A stretch of DNA of 64,000 nucleotides, taken from positions 62,001 to 126,000 of the forward strand of contig NZ_CAJSLV010000053.1 in assembly GCF_907177275.1 (NCBI RefSeq). Direction: 5' to 3'. Under the pieces are notes generated by a model. That model worked only from the letters and a program-made list of their open reading frames with translations, was not told the DNA's origin and made no database searches. A program made the translations under genes and the position numbers. This document shows positions 36,292-43,362 of the stretch, piece after piece. The first letter of the stretch is position 1. Every line of letters begins with the position of its first letter. The DNA comes from Actinacidiphila cocklensis. Lineage in GTDB: Bacteria > Actinomycetota > Actinomycetes > Streptomycetales > Streptomycetaceae.

Positions 36292-37818
36292 GTGGAACGT
36301 GCATCGCACGTGAATCGAACCAGCCATACGCACCGCAGATCGACCGTCAGGCAGCGTACGGTCGCCGCACTGAGCGCGGCGGCGGTGATCGGCGCGGGAG
36401 TCGCGGTCGTCACCGTCGGCAGCGCGAGCGCCGCGACCACCAACCTCGTCGCCAACCCCGGCTTCGAGAGCGGGCTGTCGAACTGGACCTGCACCGCGGG
36501 CAGCGGCGCCGCCGTCTCCAGCCCGGTGCACACCGGCTCGGGCGCCCTCAAGGCCACCCCGTCCAGCAGCGACACCGGGCAGTGCTCGCAGACCGTCAGC
36601 GTGCAGCCCAACTCCCAGTACACGCTGAGCGCCTGGGTCCAGGGCAGTTACGTCTACATCGGCGCCACCGGGACCGGCGGCACCGACCCGTCGACCTGGA
36701 CGCCGGGCGCGTCCTCGTACCAGCAGCTCAGCGTCAACTTCACCACCGGCGCGAGCACGCACTCGGTGACGGTCTACACGCACGGCTGGTACGCGCAGCC
36801 CGCGTACTTCGCCGACGACATCACCCTGTCGGGTCCCGGCGGTTCGACCACCCCGCCCACCACGCCGCCCACCACTCCCCCGACGACTCCCCCGACCACC
36901 CCGCCCACGACGCCGCCGACCACCCCGCCCTCGGGCGGCCTGCCCAAGCACAAGGTCACCGGCTACTGGCAGAACTTCAACAACGGCGCCACCGTGCAGA
37001 CCATCGCGCAGGTGCAGAGCCAGTACGACATCATCGCCGTCGCCTTCGCGGACGCGACGACGACACCCGGCGCGGTGTCCTTCACCCTCGACCCGTCGCT
37101 CGGCTACAGCGTGGCGCAGTTCAAGGCGGACATCGCCGCCAAGCAGGCCGCGGGCAAGAAGGTGATCGTCTCGGTCGGCGGCCAGAACGGCACCATCTCG
37201 GTGCGCGACTCCGCGTCGGCGACCAACTTCGCCAACAGCGTCTACTCGCTGATGCAGACCTACGGCTTCAACGGGGTCGACATCGACCTGGAGAACGGCA
37301 TCGACACCACGTACATGCCGCAGGCGCTGCGGGCGTTGAGCTCCAAGGCAGGCTCGGGCCTGATCATCACGATGGCGCCGCAGACGATCGACATGCTGTC
37401 GGCCGGCAGTGACTACCTGGCCACCGCGCTGAAGGTCAAGGACATCCTGACGATCGTCAACACGCAGTACTACAACAGCGGTTCGATGAACGGCTGCGAC
37501 GGCGGCGTCTACAGCCAGGGCTCGGTGGACTTCATCACCACGCTGGCCTGCACCGCGATCCAGGCCGGCCTGGCACCGTCCCAGGTCGGCATCGGCACCC
37601 CGGCGTCGACCAGCGCGGCCGGCTCCGGCTACGTCAGCCCGAGCGTCGTCAACAACGCGCTCGACTGCCTCGCCAAGGGCACCGGCTGCGGCACCTACCA
37701 CCCGTCCACCACATGGCCCGCCATCGGCGGCGCGATGACCTGGTCGACGAACTGGGACGCGTCCGCGGGCAACACCTGGTCCAACGGCGTCGGCGCGCAC
37801 GTCCACGCAATGCCGTGA
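36292..37818 (+). CDS. Secreted GH18 chitinase with N-terminal carbohydrate-binding module
   Basis: A 508-residue secreted chitinase. The signal peptide (1-47) ends at SASAA. A beta-sandwich module (about 48-182; NLVANPGFESGLSNW) resembles CBM4/9/16-type domains. A linker of TPPTTPP repeats (about 187-216) leads to the GH18 catalytic domain (about 220-508; HKVTGYWQNFNNG, VIVSVGGQNG). The catalytic motif DGxDxDxE reads NGVDIDLE (327-334), with the proton donor E334 present but the first Asp replaced by Asn327. It hydrolyses chitin outside the cell. GTG start at 36292 follows AGGAGGC; the promoter has a DasR-type site. Confidence 0.9.
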   Translation: MERASHVNRTSHTHRRSTVRQRTVAALSAAAVIGAGVAVVTVGSASAATTNLVANPGFESGLSNWTCTAGSGAAVSSPVHTGSGALKATPSSSDTGQCSQTVSVQPNSQYTLSAWVQGSYVYIGATGTGGTDPSTWTPGASSYQQLSVNFTTGASTHSVTVYTHGWYAQPAYFADDITLSGPGGSTTPPTTPPTTPPTTPPTTPPTTPPTTPPSGGLPKHKVTGYWQNFNNGATVQTIAQVQSQYDIIAVAFADATTTPGAVSFTLDPSLGYSVAQFKADIAAKQAAGKKVIVSVGGQNGTISVRDSASATNFANSVYSLMQTYGFNGVDIDLENGIDTTYMPQALRALSSKAGSGLIITMAPQTIDMLSAGSDYLATALKVKDILTIVNTQYYNSGSMNGCDGGVYSQGSVDFITTLACTAIQAGLAPSQVGIGTPASTSAAGSGYVSPSVVNNALDCLAKGTGCGTYHPSTTWPAIGGAMTWSTNWDASAGNTWSNGVGAHVHAMP

Positions 37819-37854
37819 CCGGCGGTTCGCCCGGCAGGCGCGAGTTCTGCCCTG

Positions 37855-37975
37855 CCGGGCGAGCGTTTTCCAGGGGCGCTGGGGGTGCCCCCATCCCGCT
37901 TCGCTCGGGACCACCGGCCGGTGGGGGCTGGGCACGCAGTTCCCCGCACCCCTTCGTGCATGCCGCCCGAGGCGA
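37855..37975. repeat. Dispersed intergenic repeat between chitinase and ridA
   Basis: This copy of the dispersed family includes GAGCGTTTTCCAGGGGCGC, a GGGGGTGCCCCC dyad, TTCGCTCGGGACCACCGGCC and CGCAGTTCCCCGCACCCC. The same parts, in the opposite orientation, lie upstream of wblI (1243-1380). It separates two convergent genes and may act as a terminator. Confidence 0.65.
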
Positions 37976-37980
37976 GATGT

Positions 37981-38400
37981 TCAGCCCAGCACGGCCAGTG
38001 CGTCGATCTCGACCAGGAGCCCGGCCGGCAGGCCGACGTAGACGGTGGTGCGGGCGGCCGGAGGCTCGGTGAGAGCGGCGAAGTACTCGTCGTACAGCTC
38101 GTTGAACTCCGCGAAGTGCGCCGTGTCCGTCAGGTAGACGCGGACCATGACCGCGTCCTCCCAGGACGCGCCGCCCGCCTCCAGGACGGACTGGACGTTG
38201 GACAGCGTCTGGATGACCTGGGCGCGCAGGCCGGAACCCGCGGGCGTCGGGGGGCGGCCCTCGACGGCGGGGAGGAAGCCGACCTGGCCCGCGACCTGGA
38301 GGATGTTCCCCTTGCGCACGCCGTGCGAGAAGCGCGCGGGCGGCGCGGTGTGCGTCGGCGGGGTGATCGCCGTCTTGGGGGTGGAGGCGGGCTGGCTCAT
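37981..38400 (-). CDS. ridA: RidA-family enamine/imine deaminase
   Basis: A 139-residue YjgF/YER057c/UK114-family protein. The active-site Arg is in ARTTVYVGLP and the conserved C-terminal stretch is LPAGLLVEIDALAVL. RidA hydrolyses the reactive 2-aminoacrylate/enamine intermediates released by PLP-dependent dehydratases. This fits the PLP amino-acid deaminase encoded 2 kb away. Its ATG overlaps the IclR stop (ATGA), so the two are co-translated. Confidence 0.9.
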   Translation of the reverse strand: MSQPASTPKTAITPPTHTAPPARFSHGVRKGNILQVAGQVGFLPAVEGRPPTPAGSGLRAQVIQTLSNVQSVLEAGGASWEDAVMVRVYLTDTAHFAEFNELYDEYFAALTEPPAARTTVYVGLPAGLLVEIDALAVLG

Positions 38401-39179
38401 CAGGTCGCACCTTTCGTCGCAGGGTGGTGGGCAGCGGGCGCGGCGCCCGACAGCTCGGCGCCGATCGCCTCGGCGGTCCGCAGGATCTGCGGCCGCAGCC
38501 GCAGCAACTCCTCGGCGGTGACGACCACGTTGGGCGCGGAGACCGACATGGCCGCGCAGACCCGCCCGTCGGGGCCGTGCAGCGGGGCGCCGACGCAGTT
38601 GATGGACTCCTCGTGGCCGCCCAGGTCGCTGGCCCAGCCCTGCTCGCGCACCCGCGCCAGCTCGGCGAGGAAGGCGCCCGCGTCCGGGGTCGAACGCGGG
38701 GTGTAGCGCGGGTAGTCGAGGCCTTCGGCGACCGCCCGGCGCTCCGGCTCCGGCAGGTCGGCGAGCAGCAGCTTGGCGACGGCGGCGACCGTGATGGCGA
38801 CCGGGCGGCCGATACGCGAGTACATGCGGACCGGGTAGCGGCTCTCCACCTTGTCGATGTAGACGACCTCGCCCTGCTCGTAGACCGCCAAGTGCACGGT
38901 GTGGCCGGTGCGTTCGTTCAGCGCGGCCAGGTGCGGGTGGGCGATGCCGCGGATGTCCAGCGCCTCGACGGCCTGCTGGGCGAGCGCGAAGAGCCGGGCG
39001 CCGAGCCGGTAGCGCTGGTCCTGCTGGCGGTAGACCAGGCCGTGGTCGTGCAGCGTGCGCAGCAGCCGCAGGGCGGTGGACTTGTGGACGTCGAGCCGGG
39101 TGGCGACCTGCTCCAGGCTCGCGGGACCCTCGGCGAGCAGCGGCAGGATGCTCAGCGCGCGGTCGACCGTCTGGCTCAC
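38400..39179 (-). CDS. IclR-family transcriptional regulator
   Basis: A 259-residue IclR regulator. An N-terminal winged helix (about 1-65; RALSILPLLAEGPASLEQVATRLDVHKSTALRLLRTL) is followed by the effector-binding GAF-like domain (about 75-245; HLAALNERTGHTVHLAVYEQGEVVYIDKVES, GWASDLGGHEESINCVGAP). IclR members near KDG kinases often repress sugar-acid catabolism. It overlaps the kinase stop by GTGA (39179-39176) and the ridA start by ATGA, forming a kinase-IclR-ridA operon. The divergent deaminase shares the control region with candidate operators at 40291-40318. Confidence 0.9.
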   Translation of the reverse strand: MSQTVDRALSILPLLAEGPASLEQVATRLDVHKSTALRLLRTLHDHGLVYRQQDQRYRLGARLFALAQQAVEALDIRGIAHPHLAALNERTGHTVHLAVYEQGEVVYIDKVESRYPVRMYSRIGRPVAITVAAVAKLLLADLPEPERRAVAEGLDYPRYTPRSTPDAGAFLAELARVREQGWASDLGGHEESINCVGAPLHGPDGRVCAAMSVSAPNVVVTAEELLRLRPQILRTAEAIGAELSGAAPAAHHPATKGAT

Positions 39180-40201
39180 CGCCGTACCTCCTCGTCCTGC
39201 CGGGTCCACCCCGGGCCGAGTCGCAGTCTGCCCCATGCGGTGTCGTCCAGCGCGGCAAGGGCGTCGGCGTGCGCGCGATCGGGCGGGGCCGCGAGGTCGC
39301 CCGGCACGGTCAGCGCGGCGGCGGCCAGCAGGTGGCCGTGCCGCAGCCGGCCGCGCAGCGGCAGCCCGCGCAGCGTCGCCGACAGGAAGCCGGCCGCGAA
39401 GGCGTCGCCCGCACCCACGTGCGCGACCACGTCCACCGTGGGCGCCGGCACGTGCACCCGCTCGCCGCCGCTGAAGACGGTGGCGCCGGCCGCGCCCTGC
39501 TTGACCACGACCGTCGCGGGCTCGGGCAGCGCGGCCCTGATCGCGTCGGCGTCCGGCAGGCCCCAGGCGGCCTGCGCCTCGTCCTCGCCGACGAAGACCA
39601 GGTCGCAGCCGCGGGCGAGCTCGGCCAGCAGCCACGGGTCGGCGCCGTGCCACAGCGCGGGCCGGTGGTTGACGTCGAAGGACACCAGCGGGCGGCCCGG
39701 CTCGCGGTGGGTGAGCCGCCGCATCAGCGCCTTGCAGGTCGCCGACAGGGCGCAGGTGATCCCGGTCAGGTGCAGCACCCGCCCGGCCCACACGTCCCTG
39801 CGCTGCACCAGCGCGGGCGACAGCGCGGAGGCGGCGGAGCCCTTGCGGTAGTAGACGACCTCGGCGCGTCCCGGTGCCGCGTCCAGGGTGGTCGCGCGCT
39901 CGCCCGCGGTGCGGAAGTAGATGCCGGTGGGCCGGTGCGGGTCGCGCTGGACGGCGCCGACGTCGACACCGGCGCCCGCGATGGTGTCGACCAGGTGGTC
40001 GCCGAAGCCGTCGGCGCCGACCCGGCTCACCCAGCGGGCGCTGTGCCCGGTGCGGGCCAGGGTGCACGCGACGTTCGACTCGGCGCCGCCGATGGACCGG
40101 TGGAAGGCGGGGACGTCGGCCAGCCGCCCTTCCCCGGCCGGCACGAAGGTCACCATGGACTCCCCCAGGCATACGACGTCCACGCTCGGCGTCACGCTCA
40201 C
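39176..40201 (-). CDS. kdgK: PfkB-family sugar kinase (2-keto-3-deoxygluconate kinase type)
   Basis: A 341-residue ribokinase-family kinase. The first PfkB signature region is IGGAESNVACTLARTG, and the catalytic-base motif is VVAHVGAGDAFAAGFLSATLRG with GAGD. VDVVCLGESMVTFVP and SFDVNHRPALWHG are typical of KDG kinases, which phosphorylate 2-keto-3-deoxygluconate. The partner gene encodes a PLP enzyme acting on D-amino acids, so the true substrate could differ. The GTG at 40201 is chosen by length; a GTG at 40195 is also possible. Confidence 0.82.
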   Translation of the reverse strand: MSVTPSVDVVCLGESMVTFVPAGEGRLADVPAFHRSIGGAESNVACTLARTGHSARWVSRVGADGFGDHLVDTIAGAGVDVGAVQRDPHRPTGIYFRTAGERATTLDAAPGRAEVVYYRKGSAASALSPALVQRRDVWAGRVLHLTGITCALSATCKALMRRLTHREPGRPLVSFDVNHRPALWHGADPWLLAELARGCDLVFVGEDEAQAAWGLPDADAIRAALPEPATVVVKQGAAGATVFSGGERVHVPAPTVDVVAHVGAGDAFAAGFLSATLRGLPLRGRLRHGHLLAAAALTVPGDLAAPPDRAHADALAALDDTAWGRLRLGPGWTRQDEEVRR

Positions 40202-40290
40202 GCTCGCTCTCACTGGGGTACGGCTGGGGTACGGGACTGCGGCCGTTGACCGGGCGCAGGCCCGGATGTTAGACAGCTCGAAACACGATA

Positions 40291-40318
40291 CGCAATGGCC
40301 GTTGCGCATGATGCAACG
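40291..40318. promoter_or_regulatory. Overlapping dyads in the divergent kinase/deaminase promoter
   Basis: CGCAA-n6-TTGCG (40291-40306) overlaps CGTTGC-n7-GCAACG (40300-40318). Both are perfect dyads sharing a half-site, in the 139-bp gap between the divergent kinase and deaminase genes. The position and form suit an IclR-family operator controlling both directions. Confidence 0.5.
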
Positions 40319-40340
40319 CACTGCGGGCTACGGAGGGTGC

Positions 40341-41615
40341 ATGGACGTCGTCGCCGAACGGGTCGCCGCGCTGCGCGGGGAACGCGTCGACCACCGCTTC
40401 AAGGGCCTGCCGCCGGACGCGGCGGGCCTGACCGTCGGCGAACTCGCCGACCAGCGGCGCACCCTCACCGACGGCGGCTTCACCACCCCGCTGCTCGTGC
40501 TGTCCGCCGACGCGCTCGACCACAACCTCGACGTGCTGGAGCGCTGGACCACCGAGCACGGCCTCGCCTTCGCCCCGCACGGCAAGACGTCGATGGCCCC
40601 GCAGCTGTTCGCCCGCCAGCTGGAGCGCGGCGCCTGGGGCATCACCGTCGCCGTACCCCACCAGGTGCGCGTGTGCCGCGCCTTCGGCATCCCGCGGGTC
40701 TTCCTCGCCAACGAACTCGTCGACCCGGCCGCGCTGCGCTGGCTCGGCGCGGAGCTGGACGCCGACCCCGGCTTCTCGTTCGTCTGCTACGTCGACTCCG
40801 TGCGCGGCGTGCAGCTCATGGACGAGGTGCTGCGGGCCGCTGGGGTGCGGCGGGCGGTCGACGTCGTCGTCGAACTCGGCGCGGGCGCAGGGGCGCGGAC
40901 CGGGGCGCGGACGGAGGCCGACTGCGCCGCCGTCGCGTCGGCCGTCGCCGCGGCCGGGTCGCTGCGGCTCGTCGGCGTCGCCGGGTACGAGGGCGAGGTG
41001 CCGGACGCGAACCCCGAGCGGGTACGTGCCTGGCTGCGGCGGCTGGTCGCGCTCGCCGCGGAACTGGACCGGGGCGGCGCCTTCGCCGACGCGGAGCGGA
41101 TCGTGGTCAGCGCGGGGGGCTCCGCGTGGTTCGACGCGGTCGCGGACGTCTTCGGCGGCATCCCCGCGATGTCGGTGCCCGTGCTGCCGCTGCTGCGCTC
41201 GGGGGCGTACGTCACGCACGACGACTCGCACTACGCCCGGGTGACGCCCTTCACCCGGGTGCCCGGGCATCTGGAGCCGGCCTTCCGGCTCTGGGCGCAC
41301 GTCGTCTCCCGGCCGGCGCCGGGGCAGGCCTTCCTGAACGCGGGCAAGCGCGACGCGCCCTACGACCTCGGGCTGCCCGCGCCCGTGGCCGTACGTGACG
41401 CCGCGGGGCTCCGCCCCGCACCCTCGGGGCTCCGCGTCAGCGGGATCTCCGACCAGCACCTGTGGCTCGAAGTGCCCCCGGACGACGCACTCGCCGTCGG
41501 CGACCTCGTGTGCCTGGGCCTCTCCCACCCCTGCACGACCTTCGACAAGTGGCCCCTGATCCCCCTCGCCACCCCCGACGGCACGGTCACCGACTACATC
41601 CGCACCTTCTTCTAG
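40341..41615 (+). CDS. PLP-dependent D-amino-acid deaminase/dehydratase (DSD1/D-threonine aldolase fold)
   Basis: A 424-residue fold-type III PLP enzyme (alanine racemase-like barrel plus a C-terminal domain). The PLP lysine is in AFAPHGKTSMAPQL (about 80). The C-terminal GLSHPCTTFDKW carries the His and Cys that bind zinc in D-serine dehydratases/D-threonine aldolases. The expected reaction is removal of ammonia from a D-amino acid, producing a keto acid through an enamine. This explains the linked RidA and the downstream D-aminoacylase. ATG at 40341 follows GGAGGG. Confidence 0.83.
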   Translation: MDVVAERVAALRGERVDHRFKGLPPDAAGLTVGELADQRRTLTDGGFTTPLLVLSADALDHNLDVLERWTTEHGLAFAPHGKTSMAPQLFARQLERGAWGITVAVPHQVRVCRAFGIPRVFLANELVDPAALRWLGAELDADPGFSFVCYVDSVRGVQLMDEVLRAAGVRRAVDVVVELGAGAGARTGARTEADCAAVASAVAAAGSLRLVGVAGYEGEVPDANPERVRAWLRRLVALAAELDRGGAFADAERIVVSAGGSAWFDAVADVFGGIPAMSVPVLPLLRSGAYVTHDDSHYARVTPFTRVPGHLEPAFRLWAHVVSRPAPGQAFLNAGKRDAPYDLGLPAPVAVRDAAGLRPAPSGLRVSGISDQHLWLEVPPDDALAVGDLVCLGLSHPCTTFDKWPLIPLATPDGTVTDYIRTFF

Positions 41616-41679
41616 CCCCCGGGCACCCCTCGCCCCCCGGGCGCGCCTTGTCCCGGGACCTTCCCCCGGTTCATGGCTT

Positions 41680-41727
41680 GTCGCGCGGTTCCGCCCCCAG
41701 AGCCGCCTGGGGGCGGAACCGCGCGAC
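41680..41727 (+). terminator. 21-bp perfect hairpin after the deaminase gene
   Basis: The arms at 41680-41700 and 41707-41727 are perfect complements over 21 bp with a 6-nt loop (AGCCGC). The arm sequence (GCGCGGTTCCGCCCCCAG) is the core of the dispersed repeat. It lies 65 bp after the stop of the deaminase and 60 bp before the D-aminoacylase, so it probably ends or attenuates transcription between them. Confidence 0.7.
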
Positions 41728-41787
41728 CGGGCACGACCGCGGGACGGTCCCCAGTGCCGGGGAGGGGCAGGACGTAGGGTCGGACAT

Positions 41788-43362
41788 ATGGACCTGGTCG
41801 TGCGGGGCGTGCGCATCGTGGACGGGAGTGGAGCACCCGCGTACGCGGGTGACCTGGGGATCGAGGGCGGACGCATCGTCCAGGTGTGGCAAGGCGAGGG
41901 GCGCCGCCCCACCGCCAGGCGGACCCTGGACGCGGAAGGCCTGGCGGCAGCCCCCGGCTTCATCGACATGCACGCGCACAGCGACCTCGCCCTGCTCACC
42001 GACCCGGCCCACGAGGCGAAGGCGGCCCAGGGCGTCACCCTGGAGGTCCTCGGCCAGGACGGCCTGTCGTACGCCCCCGCCGACGACCGCACCCTCGACA
42101 CGCTGCGCACCCTGATCGCCGGGTGGAACGGCGACGGCTCGGACGTGGACTTCGACTGGCGCACCGTCGGCGGCTACCTGGACCGGCTGGACGCGGGCGT
42201 CGCCGTCAACGCCGCCTACCTCGTACCGCAGGGCACCGTCCGGATGATGGCGGTCGGCTGGGAGGACCGCCCGGCGACCGCGGACGAGCTGCGGAGGATG
42301 AGGCAACTGGTCGCGGAGGGCATGGCGCAGGGCGCGGTGGGCATGTCGTCGGGGCTGACGTACACCCCGGGGATGTACGCCACGGACACCGAGCTGACCG
42401 AGCTGTGCCGGGTGGTCGCCGAGCACGGCGGCTACTACTGCCCGCACCACCGCTCGTACGGCGCCGGGGCGCTCCGCGCGTACGAGGAGATGATCGCGGT
42501 CGCGCGGACGGCCGGCTGCCCGCTGCACCTGGCGCACGCGACGATGAACTTCGACGTCAACGCCGGCCGCGGCCAGGACCTGGTCGACGTGCTCGACAAG
42601 GCGCTGGCCGACGGCGCCGACATCACGCTGGACAGCTACCCGTACACCGCGGGCTGCACGACGCTGGCCGCCCTGCTGCCGAGCTGGGCCGCGGTCGGCG
42701 GCCCGGAGGCGACGCTGGCAAGGCTGCGCGACGAGGCGACCGCGGACCTCATCCGGCACGCCCTGGAGGTCGAGGGGTCGGACGGCAGCCACGGCGTACC
42801 GATGGACTGGTCGACGATCGAGGTGTCCGGCACCGCGGACCCGGCACTGGCCGGGCACGTCGGCACCCGGCCGGCCGGCTGGCCCGCGGTCCGCGCGCTG
42901 CTGCTGGCCGACCGGCTCGGCACGACGATCCTGCAGCACGTCGGCGACGAGCGGAACGTCAGGACGATGATGCGCCACCGCACCCACACCGGCGGCTCCG
43001 ACGGCATCCTGCACGGCGCCAAGCCGCACCCGCGCGCGTACGGCACCTTCCCGCACTACCTGGGCCACTACGTGCGCGAGCTGGGCGTCCTGTCCCTGGA
43101 GGAGTGCGTCGCGCACCTGACCGGCCGCCCCGCCGCCCGGCTGCGGCTGCCCGACCGCGGCCTGATCCGCGAGGGCCACCGCGCCGACCTGGTCCTCTTC
43201 GACCCGGCGACGGTCGCCTCCGGCGCCACCTACGACCGCCCGCGCACCCTGCCGACCGGCATCCCGTACGTCCTGATCGACGGCCGCTTCGTCATCGAGG
43301 ACGGCCGTCGGACGGACGTCCTGGCGGGGCGGTCCGTGCGGAGCGCCGCTTGGCGGCCATGA
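41788..43362 (+). CDS. N-acyl-D-amino-acid deacylase (amidohydrolase)
   Basis: A 524-residue amidohydrolase of the D-aminoacylase family, which removes the N-acyl group from D-amino acids. The metal motif GFIDMHAHSDLALL (about 57-70) has the HxH pair; a third His is in YYCPHHRSYG and another in PLHLAHATMN. GILHGAKPHPRAYGTFPHYLG is characteristic. It would supply free D-amino acids to the PLP deaminase just upstream. Its last 71 bp overlap the 3' end of the convergent KAP-receiver gene (43292-43362). Confidence 0.88.
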   Translation: MDLVVRGVRIVDGSGAPAYAGDLGIEGGRIVQVWQGEGRRPTARRTLDAEGLAAAPGFIDMHAHSDLALLTDPAHEAKAAQGVTLEVLGQDGLSYAPADDRTLDTLRTLIAGWNGDGSDVDFDWRTVGGYLDRLDAGVAVNAAYLVPQGTVRMMAVGWEDRPATADELRRMRQLVAEGMAQGAVGMSSGLTYTPGMYATDTELTELCRVVAEHGGYYCPHHRSYGAGALRAYEEMIAVARTAGCPLHLAHATMNFDVNAGRGQDLVDVLDKALADGADITLDSYPYTAGCTTLAALLPSWAAVGGPEATLARLRDEATADLIRHALEVEGSDGSHGVPMDWSTIEVSGTADPALAGHVGTRPAGWPAVRALLLADRLGTTILQHVGDERNVRTMMRHRTHTGGSDGILHGAKPHPRAYGTFPHYLGHYVRELGVLSLEECVAHLTGRPAARLRLPDRGLIREGHRADLVLFDPATVASGATYDRPRTLPTGIPYVLIDGRFVIEDGRRTDVLAGRSVRSAAWRP

